From Pseudomonadota bacterium (GTDB lineage: Bacteria; Pseudomonadota; Gammaproteobacteria; Burkholderiales; SG8-39): 9,077 nucleotides of DNA. Every line of letters begins with the position of its first letter. The first letter of the stretch is position 1. The translations under genes and the position numbers were made by a program. The stretch spans positions 1 to 9,077 of the forward strand of contig JAJZUN010000086.1 of NCBI GenBank assembly GCA_021848555.1, in the 5' to 3' direction. The notes below the pieces were generated by a model. The model had not been told where the DNA came from. It did not search any database and saw nothing but the letters and a program-made list of their open reading frames with translations. Of the stretch, positions 1 to 7,562 are shown in pieces.

Positions 1-125
1 GAATAACATGGCGTATCGGTATTGGTGTCTGTGAACTGTTGAATAAAATCAACGATGCCAAGTTCTGCGCAGCGATGCAGTTCCGTGTTATTCCGCGCAG
101 ACAATGACGTTATTCCCCATCTCAT
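1..125 (-). CDS. possible partial hypothetical ORF, 3' end outside the window
   Basis: On the minus strand an ATG at 125-123 opens a frame of 41 codons with no stop before the left edge of the window. An in-frame TGA lies seven codons upstream of that ATG. The translation contains the stretch ELHRCAELGIVDFIQQFTD, which has a believable amino-acid mix but which I do not recognise. There is no clear Shine-Dalgarno sequence before the ATG, and the opposite strand is also open over much of this stretch, so this may be chance. Confidence 0.2.
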   Translation of the reverse strand, partial: MRWGITSLSARNNTELHRCAELGIVDFIQQFTDTNTDTPCY

Positions 126-338
126 GAGCCAAGATACTGTTTTTCAGAAAAATTGTCTATTTAGGTGAGAACAACGGTCCGTGCTAATGACTGCTTTGCG
201 CCATTTGCCTAATGGCTACCCGAGCCAGTTCAGCAGCTTCTGGAAACTCTGCAGGGCGATGCCGAGCAATATTATTTCGGCCTCGGATCATGACGGCAGC
301 GGGCCGATCGATCTTCCTGCCGCAAACGCAAACCGGTT
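1..338. other. AT-richer stretch without a confident gene
   Basis: No complete gene could be established here. Base composition is visibly less GC-rich than in the rest of the window, most clearly in 1-180, which suggests different ancestry or a decayed region. Two minus-strand reading frames look faintly protein-like (1-125 and 184-339) and are listed separately. A plus-strand frame is also open from the left edge to a stop at 105-107, so strand is undecided at the extreme left. The heptamer GTTATTC occurs at 87-93 and 109-115 and inverted at 1-7. I see no terminator with a T-tract downstream of the kinase gene; a 10-base palindrome (330-339) abuts its stop codon. Confidence 0.5.
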
Positions 339-339
339 T
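184..339 (-). pseudogene. possible remnant of an unidentified gene, 51 codons
   Basis: Directly after the histidine kinase stop, in a different minus-strand frame, 51 sense codons run to a TAG at 184-186. The residues look more like a real protein tail than random sequence: a CxCG motif near the start, then ARHRPAEFPEAAELARVAIR and a polar end. The only internal ATG (289-291) would give 35 residues and has no ribosome binding site. The frame stays open backwards into the kinase gene, so it has no natural start. I read it as the 3' remnant of a gene lost by deletion or rearrangement at the kinase 3' end. Family unknown; it could also be chance. Confidence 0.2.
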
Positions 340-2000
340 CAGCCGAGCCTGAACGTCGCCGACACGATCACGCCGCCGCCCGCCGGCAGGTTGTCGGCGC
401 GGACGCTGCCGCCGTGGAATTCGGCGATGAGGCGGGCGATGTACAGGCCCAAGCCGAGATGCGGCGCGCCGCCGCGCTCCTTTCGCACCGAGACCATGGA
501 CTCGAACAGGGTGCCGCGCATCTCGTCGGGCAGCGGCGGCCCCTGGTTCTCGACCGAGACGCGCGCCATGTTGCCCGCGCCTGCAACCTCGCGCTCCACG
601 CTCACGACTATGGCTGCGCCGGGTGCGGAGAAATCCACGGCGTTGGCCGCGAGCTTGTCGAGCAGTTGCGCGGCGAGATCGGGCGCACCGTCCACCTCGA
701 TCACGCCCGCGGGCAGGCCGAGCTCGAACGCGTGGCCCGGGTAGGCGCCGCGATAGCCCTCGACGCAGCCCGCCACCACGGCAGAAAGGTCGAAGCGCTC
801 GCGCTCCTGCGCGGCGAGGCCCTGCTCCAGGCGCGTCGCCTCGCTCATGCGGGTAAGGATGGTGTTCAGGCGCGCGAGGCCTTCCTCGGCGCGCTCGATG
901 TACACGCGCGCCTCCGCGGGCAGGGGTTGCAGCTCGAGGTTTTCAAGGGACGAGCGCACCACCGCGATCGGTGTGCGCAGCTCGTGCGACAGCCGGCTCG
1001 CCATGCTCTCGAGGTAGGCGTGGTGTTGCGACAGCCGCGCGAGCATGGTGGAGAAACTGCGCGAAAGGTCGCCGATCTCGTCCGAAGCATCCGAGCCCGT
1101 ATTGATGCGCGTCGTCAGCCGCCCGCTGGCGTCGATGGCCGACTCCGCCTCGTCGCGCAGCCGCCGGATGCGCTGCGACAGCCGCGTGGCGAAGGCGAGC
1201 AGCACCGCGGCGACAAGGGCGAACGCCGCGAGGGTGACGACGAGCAGGCGCTCCAGCGCCCGGCTGCGCACCGACAGGATGGAGTTGGTGGTCTCCTCGA
1301 CCACCACCGCGCCGAGCACCTCGTCGCCGTTCCAGATCGGATACGCGGCCGAGATCACCACGGCACGGCCGTCGGTCGTGTTGCGCACGCGCGCGCCGGG
1401 CGTGCCCTGCAGCGCGCCGGCGATGTCGCGTCCGGTGGCGAGCACGTCCGCGGCGACGGCCTCGTCGAAATCCTCCGTCGGGCGCTGGATCAGCCGGCCG
1501 AGCAGCTTCTGCCACAGGCCCGGCGCCTCGGCCGCCTCCGGGTGCTTGAGGCTGCCCGCGAGCGCGAGCACGCGGTAGTCGCGGTTGACCACCCAGATGC
1601 GCGCCGTGGTGTGCTCCAGGCCCGCGAGAATGGCGGAGATCTCGGCGATCTGCTCGCGCGGCGCGGACTCGCGCGCGATTTCGCGCGGCGCTGCTGCGGT
1701 TGCGCTGCCGGCCTCGGGGGCGGGCGTCTCGCCGTGCGCCGCGGCCAGCCGCCGCAGTTCCGCCTCGGCCTCGCCGCGCAATTCCGAATCGATCGCCGGC
1801 TGCAGGCGCATCAGCTGCGGCCGCCCGTTCAGCGCCGTGGCGACCGCGCGCGCGGTGGCGATCTGCGCCTGCTCCTGCCCTTCGAGCAGGAAGCGCTCCA
1901 TTTCCCTGACGTAGCGATAGCCGGCCCAGGGCAGCGCCAGCAGCGTCAGCGCGACCAGGGCGAGCTGGGCGCGCAGGCCGAGGGCGAAGCGCGGCCTCAT
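339..2000 (-). CDS. Membrane-bound sensor histidine kinase (HAMP domain), partner of the upstream response regulator
   Basis: A 553-residue sensor kinase that should autophosphorylate on a histidine and pass the phosphate to the regulator encoded just before it. Residues 12-28 form a first membrane segment. Residues about 30-248 are a large extracytoplasmic sensor region with an Ala/Glu-rich insert near 75-120. A second membrane segment lies at 249-271, followed by a HAMP linker to about 325. The dimerisation/phosphoacceptor helix carries SHELRTP with His339. The ATPase domain has an N-box with Asn453, a G1-type box reading ENQGPPLP (487 is the glycine; Asn replaces the usual Asp), and a G2 box HLGLGLYIA at 514-522. 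The ATG (1998-2000) overlaps the regulator's TGA as ATGA, implying translational coupling. The sensor region has no recognised ligand motif, so the stimulus is unknown. By its partner it may belong to the proteobacterial dedicated sortase system kinases, but those are usually longer as I recall. Confidence 0.93.
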   Translation of the reverse strand: MRPRFALGLRAQLALVALTLLALPWAGYRYVREMERFLLEGQEQAQIATARAVATALNGRPQLMRLQPAIDSELRGEAEAELRRLAAAHGETPAPEAGSATAAAPREIARESAPREQIAEISAILAGLEHTTARIWVVNRDYRVLALAGSLKHPEAAEAPGLWQKLLGRLIQRPTEDFDEAVAADVLATGRDIAGALQGTPGARVRNTTDGRAVVISAAYPIWNGDEVLGAVVVEETTNSILSVRSRALERLLVVTLAAFALVAAVLLAFATRLSQRIRRLRDEAESAIDASGRLTTRINTGSDASDEIGDLSRSFSTMLARLSQHHAYLESMASRLSHELRTPIAVVRSSLENLELQPLPAEARVYIERAEEGLARLNTILTRMSEATRLEQGLAAQERERFDLSAVVAGCVEGYRGAYPGHAFELGLPAGVIEVDGAPDLAAQLLDKLAANAVDFSAPGAAIVVSVEREVAGAGNMARVSVENQGPPLPDEMRGTLFESMVSVRKERGGAPHLGLGLYIARLIAEFHGGSVRADNLPAGGGVIVSATFRLG

Positions 2001-2689
2001 TCGGCCTTCCAGCGGTATCCCATGCCGTACACCGTGTCGATGTGGTCGAAGGTCGGATCGACGGCGATGAATTTCTTGCGCAGGCGCTTGATGTGCGAAG
2101 TGATGGTGCCGTCGTCGACCACCAGGTTGGCGTCGCGCATGAGCTGCTCGCGCTGCTTCAGGTGGCCCGGGAATTTCGCCAGCGTGTGCACCATCCAGAA
2201 TTCGGTCAGGGTGAGCGGCACCGGCTGGCCTCCCCAGGTCGCGGCGAAGCGTTGCGCGTCGAGGCGCAGCGGCCCGCGCTCGACGATGTCCGCGGCCTGC
2301 TGCGGCTCGCGCGCGAGGTCCGCGCGGCGGAACAGCGCGGCGATGCGCGCCAAGAGGTGCGGCAGGCTGATGTCCTTGGTGAGGTAATCGTCGGCGCCCA
2401 TGCGCAGGCCCGAGACCACGTCGAAGTCGCTGTCGCGCGCGGTCAGGAAAATGATCGGCAGCGCACAGGACAGCGCGCGCAGCGCGCGGCGCAGCGCGAA
2501 GCCGCCGTCGAACTCGTCGCCGAGGCCGATGTCGATCACCGCCAGGTCGGGCAGGCGCAGGCGAAACGCGGCGAGCGCCTCGGCGCGGCCGGCGTAGGCC
2601 GCGACCTCGTAGCCGTGCTTTTTCAGCGCGTCCACGGTATTGGCGCGGATGGCCGGGTCGTCTTCGACGATGGCGATGCGGCGGGGCAA
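1997..2689 (-). CDS. OmpR-family response regulator, resembling the proteobacterial dedicated sortase system regulator (PdsR type)
   Basis: A 230-residue DNA-binding response regulator, of normal OmpR-family length. The receiver domain (about 3-120) has the acidic pocket Glu9-Asp10-Asp11, phosphoacceptor Asp53 in LAVIDIGLGDEFDGG, Thr83 in FLTARDSDFD and Lys105 in YLTKDISLP. The winged-helix effector domain (about 137-228) carries the recognition helix VVDDGTITSHIKRLRKKF and ends with DTVYGMGYRWK. The start is set at TTG (2687-2689): it lies 7 bases after AAAGGAG and places the protein start exactly at the first receiver strand. The longer frame to 2866 adds 59 residues without family character. 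It is the first gene of an operon with the histidine kinase, overlapping by ATGA. From memory of the family, the receiver and effector signatures match regulators tied to proteobacterial sortases; no sortase is in the window, so that link is inference. Confidence 0.94.
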   Translation of the reverse strand: MPRRIAIVEDDPAIRANTVDALKKHGYEVAAYAGRAEALAAFRLRLPDLAVIDIGLGDEFDGGFALRRALRALSCALPIIFLTARDSDFDVVSGLRMGADDYLTKDISLPHLLARIAALFRRADLAREPQQAADIVERGPLRLDAQRFAATWGGQPVPLTLTEFWMVHTLAKFPGHLKQREQLMRDANLVVDDGTITSHIKRLRKKFIAVDPTFDHIDTVYGMGYRWKAE

Positions 2690-2696
2690 GCGGGTT

Positions 2697-2703
2697 CTCC
2701 TTT
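2697..2703 (-). promoter_or_regulatory. ribosome binding site deciding the TTG start of the response regulator
   Basis: The minus strand reads AAAGGAG here, followed by a 7-base spacer and TTG. It is the only strong Shine-Dalgarno match near the start of the receiver domain, and it favours TTG over the far-upstream ATG that would add 59 residues. Confidence 0.8.
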
Positions 2704-2846
2704 GAACCGAATATAGCCGATTTGCCCGCGCCCATGGGAGCAGCCGGGGCGTTCGCGGCAAAAGCCATTTTTTTGCCACATTTGATCGGCACTTTGCCAG
2801 CGTCTCTCCGGCGCCATGCCTCATTCCCCCGCTTAAATGCGCATCA

Positions 2847-2864
2847 GGACCGGGCGGCCGGTCC
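2847..2864 (+). promoter_or_regulatory. small hairpin in the leader of the small membrane protein gene
   Basis: GGACCGG and CCGGTCC form a perfect 7-bp stem with a GCGG loop. It lies 12 bases before the AAGGGGA ribosome binding site of the 44-residue gene. It has no following T-tract, so a terminator is unlikely. It could be an operator or a leader RNA structure; function unproven. Confidence 0.4.
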
Positions 2865-2889
2865 ACCGTACAAAAAAGGGGAAACCGAC

Positions 2890-3024
2890 ATGGAATTGAA
2901 CAACGCGTCGCGGCCTAGCGGCGTCGACCTCATCGCCTACTTCACCCTGGTCTTCGCCATCGGCGTTGCCGTCAGCCTTGTGCTCGCCGGCGCCGTGCTG
3001 CTGCTCGCCGGCCAGCCGGTCTAG
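2890..3024 (+). CDS. small single-pass membrane protein, 44 residues, unknown function
   Basis: A 44-residue protein with a polar N-terminus (MELNNASRPSGVD) followed by one long hydrophobic helix, about residues 15-41, rich in Ala, Val, Leu and Gly, and a four-residue polar tail. It should be an inner-membrane peptide with little outside the bilayer. The start is well supported by AAGGGGA at 2876-2882, seven bases before the ATG. The frame stays open further upstream (to 2722), but that extension has no ribosome binding site and no membrane-protein character. It is divergent from the response regulator operon and upstream of the SPFH gene, separated from the latter by 265 structured noncoding bases. 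It may be a small modulator of a membrane complex or of the kinase. I do not recognise the family. Confidence 0.7.
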   Translation: MELNNASRPSGVDLIAYFTLVFAIGVAVSLVLAGAVLLLAGQPV

Positions 3025-3106
3025 CGCGTCATGAACACCTGCATTTACACCAACCGCGGCGAGGAGGTGCCGCTCGGCGTGGAATGCGCCCTGCCCTATC
3101 TGGAGC

Positions 3107-3132
3107 CCCTTGCAAAAGTCATTTTGCAAGGG
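3107..3132. repeat. perfect 11-bp hairpin
   Basis: CCCTTGCAAAA and TTTTGCAAGGG pair perfectly around a GTCA loop. No T-tract follows on the plus strand, so a classical intrinsic terminator is unlikely. On either strand the stem includes an A/T-rich tip, giving an almost symmetrical sequence that could also be a protein binding site. Confidence 0.65.
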
Positions 3133-3161
3133 CCCGATTTAGGGGAGCACGAGAGGACACG

Positions 3162-3186
3162 CCCCGAAGGAAGTCCCCTCGGGGGA
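3162..3186. repeat. GC-rich foldback with the repeated unit GTCCCCTCG
   Basis: CCCCGA (3162-3167) pairs with TCGGGG (3179-3184) to form a stem. An alternative, mutually exclusive stem is TCCCC (3174-3178) with GGGGA (3182-3186). The unit GTCCCCTCG occurs twice in direct orientation, starting at 3173 and 3188. Such competing stems are seen in REP-like repeats and in regulatory leaders; which applies here is unknown. Confidence 0.4.
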
Positions 3187-3289
3187 TGTCCCCTCGTATC
3201 GTTACCGAATGCGCATTCCACGCCGTCGCCGAATGGCGCCGGCATAGCGCGGACCAACCCGACCTTATATCTCGTGAAAGGAGATCGTC

Positions 3290-4582
3290 ATGCTGCAACG
3301 TTTGAAAGATTTGATTCAGTCCCTTCGTGACGCCTATGCCGTGCCCGCAGTCGCCCTCGGCGGCGCGGCGGCGGACGCAGCCAGAAACGGCGCCGCGCGG
3401 GCGGCTTCCGGCCTCGCCGGCGCGAAGGCTATGCTCCTCGCGCTAGGCGCGCTCGCCGCCGCAGGCTACCTGCTCTACAGCCACCCGCCGATGCAAAGCG
3501 TGGCGCCGGGCGAGGTCGGCGTGCGCGCCAACCGGCTCACCGGCAGCGTGAGCGAATGGCGCGACGGCAGCGTGCTGATCGTACCCGGCCTGCACGAGCT
3601 GCGCCGCTACTCGCTGCGCGACCAGAGCTACCGGCCGGCGCAGGCGAGCCACGCCGACGGCCCGGCGCCGCTGCAATCGGTCGAAGGCCTGTCGCTCGGC
3701 GTCGACCTCACGGTGCGCTATGCGCTCGACCCGGCGCGGGTGAGCAGCCTGTCGCGCAGCCTGCCTGACAACATCGGCGGCGAAATCGTCGAACCTGCGG
3801 TGCAGGGCGTGATCTACAAGACGTTCGCCCGCTACACCGTGCGCGAGATTTTCTCCACCAAGCGCGCCGAAATCCTGCAGGCGATCGAGTCCGAGCTGAA
3901 GCCCAGGCTTGCGGCCGACGGCGTCGCGCTGAAGGGCGTGCACATGGGAAAAATCGACCTGCCCGCCGACTACCGGCGCGGCATGGACGCACTACTGGCC
4001 GAAGATCTGGCGACGGAAAAAATGCGCTATACGCTGGAGCTGAAGGAAAAGCGCGTGAAGGAAACCGAACTGGAGGGCGAGGCGAACAAGGTGCGGCGCG
4101 AAAAGGCGGCGGAAGCCGCGGGGCGCGAACAGATCATCGCCGCGAAATCGCAGGAAGAGGCGATGAAGCACGTGCTGCCGTTCAAGCAGCGCCAGATCGA
4201 ACAGCGCCAACTCGAGGCCGAGGCCGAGAAGGTGGCGCGCATCCGCGGTGCCGAGGGCAGCGCCCAGGCGCGCCGCATCGAGGCCAATGGCGAAGCCGAC
4301 GCGCGGCAGAAGCTCGCCGAAGCCGAGGTCTACCGCCTGGAGCGCGTGGGCAAGGCCAACGCCGAGCAGATGGCGCGCGAGGGCGCGCTGATCACCAGCC
4401 ATCCGCTGCTGATCCAGAAGGCGCTCGCGGGCAAGCTGTCCGACAAAGTCCAGGTGATCATCGCGCCGTCGCCGACCGACGGCAGCTTCATCGCCGGCGG
4501 GCTGCTGGGCGCGGCCAGGCGCGATACCGCGGCCAATGTGCCGGCCTACCAGGCCGCGCGCTCGACCAACGGGGGTCGCTGA
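3290..4582 (+). CDS. SPFH/Band-7 (prohibitin-like) membrane protein
   Basis: A 430-residue membrane scaffold protein. SPFH proteins form large ring or cage assemblies on membranes and modulate proteases or organise membrane domains; that is family knowledge, and no specific role is shown here. An N-terminal segment with amphipathic helices (1-45) precedes one membrane helix (about 46-63). The SPFH domain follows from about 68 to 235, starting with SVAPGEVGVRANRLTG and including EIVEPAVQGVIYKTFARYT. Residues about 235-365 form a long Ala/Glu/Lys/Arg-rich coiled coil. A conserved-looking ITSHPLLIQKALAGKLSDKVQVIIAP (described here in part: ITSHPLLIQKALAGKL) precedes a variable tail. The start is firm: AAAGGAG (3277-3283) six bases before ATG. 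It is followed after two bases by the SH3-like secreted protein gene, so they are probably cotranscribed and may act together across the inner membrane. Confidence 0.93.
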   Translation: MLQRLKDLIQSLRDAYAVPAVALGGAAADAARNGAARAASGLAGAKAMLLALGALAAAGYLLYSHPPMQSVAPGEVGVRANRLTGSVSEWRDGSVLIVPGLHELRRYSLRDQSYRPAQASHADGPAPLQSVEGLSLGVDLTVRYALDPARVSSLSRSLPDNIGGEIVEPAVQGVIYKTFARYTVREIFSTKRAEILQAIESELKPRLAADGVALKGVHMGKIDLPADYRRGMDALLAEDLATEKMRYTLELKEKRVKETELEGEANKVRREKAAEAAGREQIIAAKSQEEAMKHVLPFKQRQIEQRQLEAEAEKVARIRGAEGSAQARRIEANGEADARQKLAEAEVYRLERVGKANAEQMAREGALITSHPLLIQKALAGKLSDKVQVIIAPSPTDGSFIAGGLLGAARRDTAANVPAYQAARSTNGGR

Positions 4583-4584
4583 TC

Positions 4585-6075
4585 ATGTCGCGCGCACTCC
4601 TCGCTGCCGCTGCGATCGTCCTCGGCTGCCTCGGCGTCACCGCCACGGCCGCGGCCGCGAGCCTGGGCGCGGCGATCGTCACGCGGCATCAGGCGGCGCT
4701 GCGCGCCGCGCCGCGCGATTCGGCGCAGCAGCAGGCGCAGCTCTGGCAGGGCGAGCTGCTCGAAGTCCGCGCCGAGCGCAAGGACTACCTCCAGGTCTGG
4801 GACTACCGGCGCGAGCGCGGCGGTTACGTGCGCGCGGACCAGGTTCGCCGCAGCACGCTCAGCGCCGGGGAGGCCCCCGGCCTGCTCGCGGTACTGCGCT
4901 TTCTCACCGACACGCCCGGCGCCGAAACGCTGGGCATAGGCTACGTGGCGGCATACATCCAGGCGGCCCCGGCCGAGGCGATCAACGGCGACGAGGGCAT
5001 CGCGGCCCTGGATGCGCTGGGCGGTTTCGCCGACCGCCTGGCGCAGCGCGCTTCGTCCGGCGCGCAACTCTCGAAGCCCGCGCAGGCAGCGCTCGCCGCG
5101 CAGTTGGATGTGGCCAATCGCTACGGCGTCAAATTCGCCAGCCACGAGCGCGATGGCCGCGTGCAGCTTTGCTACGACGGCGAAGCTTTCCGCCGCGTGC
5201 TGGCGCTGCGCGCCTCGCCCGAGCAGGGTGCGCGCGCCGCGCTGGCCCTGACGCGCGAGGAATGCGTGGCGCCCGATCTGCAGGCGACCGAGCGCCGGCG
5301 CGTGGACGAGTGGCGCGCCGAGGTGCTGGAGCGGGTGGAGGCGGCCGCGCTGCCGGCTTACCTGAAGAACCGCGTGCTGATGCGCCGCGTCGCGGTATGG
5401 AGCGGCCTCGCCTACCAGCGCGCGCGCAAGGGCGAGCCGGCCGATGCCGCCGCGGCGCGCGCCGTCGCCGAACTCACCGGCATTGCCAAGACCGAGCTCA
5501 CCGACGAGGACCACGCGGTCTATGCCGATGCGGCCATGCGCGCGAATGCCTCGCGCTGGGCCGCGGCGCCGGCCGCGGCGAAGCCGGCGCCGCGCGGCGT
5601 GCACATAGTCACCATGCCCGGCGAACCGGGCGAGACCTGCGTCAGCCTGGTCAACGTGGGCAAGGACGGCGCGGCGCCGCTCGCCAGGCGCTGCACCTAC
5701 GGCCTCGTCTGGGCCGCATCGGCGACGCGCAATCGCGAAGGCACGGCGCTGGCGCTCGCGGTGCAGCCGCTCCCCGCCTGGCGCGAGCTGTGGGTGTTTC
5801 ACAAAGAAGCCGACGGCTGGACCGTGCGCGTCCTCCCGCCCGCCAGCCGCGGTCCCGAAGTCGGCTATGCCGAGTTCGCGGGCTGGACGCCCGGCAGCAA
5901 GCAGATGCTGGTGGCGCGCGAGGCCGGCGTCGAAGGCAAAACCACGCGCAGCTTCGAGCTGATGCGCCTCGATACCCTCGCCATCGAGCGGCGGGCGGGC
6001 GATCCGGAATTGCTGGGCGCTTTCCAGCGCTGGCAGGACCCGGCCTGGAAGCGCCTCAGCCTAAGCCTGCGCTAG
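4585..6075 (+). CDS. secreted (periplasmic) protein with an SH3-like N-terminal domain, function unknown
   Basis: A 496-residue exported protein. Residues 1-25 form a signal peptide with a likely signal peptidase I site after the Ala run (ATAAAA then SLGA). Cys15 sits inside the hydrophobic core and lacks a proper lipobox, so a lipoprotein is less likely. Residues about 28-90 look like a bacterial SH3 fold (VTRHQAALRAAPR, LWQGELLEVR, YLQVWDYRRERGGYVRADQV). The remainder is an Ala-rich, mostly helical middle and a C-terminal beta-rich part (about 338-465), with Cys352 and Cys370 that could form a disulfide; Cys196 and Cys227 could form another. The ATG comes two bases after the SPFH stop, with GGGGGT as ribosome binding site. 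SH3-like domains in exported proteins often bind peptidoglycan or protein partners. No catalytic motif was seen, and I do not recognise the full-length family. Confidence 0.85.
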   Translation: MSRALLAAAAIVLGCLGVTATAAAASLGAAIVTRHQAALRAAPRDSAQQQAQLWQGELLEVRAERKDYLQVWDYRRERGGYVRADQVRRSTLSAGEAPGLLAVLRFLTDTPGAETLGIGYVAAYIQAAPAEAINGDEGIAALDALGGFADRLAQRASSGAQLSKPAQAALAAQLDVANRYGVKFASHERDGRVQLCYDGEAFRRVLALRASPEQGARAALALTREECVAPDLQATERRRVDEWRAEVLERVEAAALPAYLKNRVLMRRVAVWSGLAYQRARKGEPADAAAARAVAELTGIAKTELTDEDHAVYADAAMRANASRWAAAPAAAKPAPRGVHIVTMPGEPGETCVSLVNVGKDGAAPLARRCTYGLVWAASATRNREGTALALAVQPLPAWRELWVFHKEADGWTVRVLPPASRGPEVGYAEFAGWTPGSKQMLVAREAGVEGKTTRSFELMRLDTLAIERRAGDPELLGAFQRWQDPAWKRLSLSLR

Positions 6076-6085
6076 GAACCGCGGC

Positions 6086-6142
6086 GGCGAGCACGCAGGG
6101 CCAGGGCTTTTCTCCTTTCTCCCTGGCTCTGCGGGGCTCGCC
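6086..6142. terminator. long imperfect hairpin after the SH3-protein gene
   Basis: Inner stem: 12 bp between 6095-6106 and 6121-6132 with one G-U pair, around a 14-base pyrimidine-rich loop. Outer stem: GGCGAGC (6086-6092) with GCTCGCC (6136-6142), separated from the inner stem by a 2/3-base internal loop. It begins 11 bases after the TAG and precedes the cydA promoter region, so it probably ends or stabilises the SPFH operon transcript. There is no T-tract after the stem, so a factor-independent terminator is not certain. Confidence 0.5.
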
Positions 6143-6180
6143 CGCTTCGGCAGACAAATGGCGTCGCCGGACAGGGTGGC

Positions 6181-6206
6181 GTATGATCCGCACAGAGTGC
6201 TCATAC
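6181..6206 (+). promoter_or_regulatory. palindrome overlapping a -10-like box upstream of cydA
   Basis: GTATGA (6181-6186) and TCATAC (6201-6206) are inverted, with an inner GCAC/GTGC pair around AGA. TATGAT at 6182-6187 matches the sigma-70 -10 consensus in five of six positions; no good -35 was found. A regulator bound to the palindrome would block this promoter. The site does not match the FNR consensus (TTGAT-N4-ATCAA). It lies 15 bases before the cydA ATG. Confidence 0.45.
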
Positions 6207-6221
6207 GCGTGAGCCGCCGCC

Positions 6222-7562
6222 ATGGACAATCCCGACCTACTTCTCCTCGCCCGCGCGCAGTTCGGGCTGAACATCGGCTTTCACATCCTGTTCCCCACGC
6301 TCACCATCGCGCTGGCGTGGATCCTGGTGTATTTCCGCATCCGCTACGCGCGGAGCGGCGACGCCGCCTGGCTCGCGACCTACAAGCTGTGGGTGAAGAT
6401 ATTCGCGCTCACTTTCGCCATGGGCGTGGTCACCGGCATCACCATGTCGTTCCAGTTCGGCACCAACTGGCCCGGCTTCATGAAAAGCGTCGGCAACATC
6501 GCCGGCCCGCTGCTCGCGTTCGAGGTGCTGACCGCGTTCTTCCTCGAAGCCACGTTTCTCGGCGTGATGCTGTTCGGCATGAACCGCGTGCCCGCCTGGG
6601 TGCACATCGGGGCGACCCTGCTGGTCGCGATCGGCACCCTGTTCTCGGCGTTCTGGATACTCGCGCTCAATTCGTGGATGCATACGCCCACCGGCCAGGT
6701 GATGCAGGACGGCGTGCTGATCGCGGGCGACTGGCTGCAGGTGATCTTCAATCCGTCCTTCCCCTACCGCTTCACCCACATGCTGCTCGCCTCCGGGCTC
6801 ACCGCCTCTTTCGTGGTCGCCGGGCTGTCGGCGTGGCGCCTGCTGCGCGCGCCCGGGGACGCGTCGGCGCTGCGCACGCTGCGCACCGGCGTCGCCATCG
6901 CCGCGGTGATCGCGCCGCTGCAGATTTTTGCCGGCGACCTGCACGGGCTGAACACGCTAGCGCACCAGCCGGCGAAAATCGCCGGGATCGAGGCGCTGTG
7001 GAACACCGAGCGCGGGGCGCCGCTGGTGCTGTTCGCGATGCCGAATGAAGCCACGCGCCACAACGACTACGCCATCGAAGTGCCCAAGGTGGCGAGCCTG
7101 ATACTCACGCACGAATTGAACGGCGAAGTGAAAGGCATAGAGGCGTTCGCACCCGCAACGCCCGGCGCGGACCAGCTGGCGCCGCCGGTGGCGCCGCTGT
7201 TCTTCGGCTTCCGCCTGATGCTGGCGGTGGGGATGGCGATGCTCGCGCTGGCCTGGGGCGGCGCCTGGGTGTTGCGCCAGGGCGCGGCGCCGCCGAAGTG
7301 GCTGCTGTGGGTCTTCGCCGGTTTCACCTTTTCCGGCTGGGTGGCGACGCTGGCGGGCTGGCTGGTGACCGAGATCGGGCGGCAGCCGTGGCTGGTCACC
7401 GGCATCCTCAAGACCTCGCAGGCGGTGGGCCGCGTCCCCGAGGCGCAGCTCGGCGCCAGCCTCACCGGCTACGTGCTGGTCTACACGCTGATGCTGGCGG
7501 CCTATATGGTGGTGATCACTCACCTCGCCGGCAAAGGGGCGGTGAAAGCCGAAACGATATGA
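6222..7562 (+). CDS. cydA: cytochrome bd quinol oxidase subunit I, short-Q-loop (CioA-type)
   Basis: A 446-residue multi-spanning inner-membrane subunit that oxidises quinol and reduces oxygen to water using hemes b558, b595 and d, building proton-motive force by charge separation. Ligands align by motif with E. coli CydA: His21 (NIGFHILFP) for the b595/d side, His186 (YRFTHMLL) and Met333 (FFGFRLMLA) for heme b558, Glu101 and Glu109 in the proton path, and Lys252 and Glu257 of the quinol-binding Q-loop (PAKIAGIEALW). GWLVTEIGRQPW (379-390) is the conserved C-terminal signature. It is about 75 residues shorter than E. coli CydA; Met333 versus Met393 there shows that about 60 of these are missing from the Q-loop, as in the cyanide-insensitive CioA group. 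An in-frame TGA four codons upstream fixes the ATG; the ribosome binding site is weak. It is coupled to cydB by ATGA. Confidence 0.97.
   Translation: MDNPDLLLLARAQFGLNIGFHILFPTLTIALAWILVYFRIRYARSGDAAWLATYKLWVKIFALTFAMGVVTGITMSFQFGTNWPGFMKSVGNIAGPLLAFEVLTAFFLEATFLGVMLFGMNRVPAWVHIGATLLVAIGTLFSAFWILALNSWMHTPTGQVMQDGVLIAGDWLQVIFNPSFPYRFTHMLLASGLTASFVVAGLSAWRLLRAPGDASALRTLRTGVAIAAVIAPLQIFAGDLHGLNTLAHQPAKIAGIEALWNTERGAPLVLFAMPNEATRHNDYAIEVPKVASLILTHELNGEVKGIEAFAPATPGADQLAPPVAPLFFGFRLMLAVGMAMLALAWGGAWVLRQGAAPPKWLLWVFAGFTFSGWVATLAGWLVTEIGRQPWLVTGILKTSQAVGRVPEAQLGASLTGYVLVYTLMLAAYMVVITHLAGKGAVKAETI

Larger units (their letters stand above)
2690..2889. promoter_or_regulatory. divergent intergenic region between the two-component operon and the small membrane protein gene
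   Basis: About 200 bases separating divergently transcribed genes, so it should hold promoters for both. The heptamer TTTGCCA occurs as a direct repeat at 2773-2779 and 2794-2800, exactly 21 bases (two helical turns) apart. A related TTTG box lies between them, and an inverted GGCAAAA is at 2757-2763. This arrangement resembles tandem boxes bound by OmpR-family regulators. A TATATT box lies at 2715-2710 on the minus strand, but it is too close to the ribosome binding site to be a confident -10, and no good -35 was seen on either strand. Confidence 0.5.
3075..3225. repeat. about 150-base block bounded by 15-bp perfect inverted repeats
   Basis: CGGCGTGGAATGCGC at 3075-3089 recurs as its exact reverse complement at 3211-3225. 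Inside lie the 11-bp hairpin 3107-3132 and G/C-rich foldable sequence at 3162-3186. The right arm also forms part of the 12-base palindrome GAATGCGCATTC (3207-3218). No clear target-site duplication flanks the block and no transposase is present. It could be a MITE- or REP-like element, or a folded leader RNA. Confidence 0.5.
3025..3289. other. structured noncoding region upstream of the SPFH gene
   Basis: 265 bases with no convincing gene. A plus-strand frame from 3031 (99 codons) overlaps the SPFH start, has no ribosome binding site and runs through several hairpins, so I do not accept it. The region is dominated by inverted repeats (listed separately) that together span 3075-3225. A TATATC box at 3266-3271 lies suitably ahead of the SPFH ribosome binding site (AAAGGAG, 3277-3283), but no matching -35 was found. 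Confidence 0.5.
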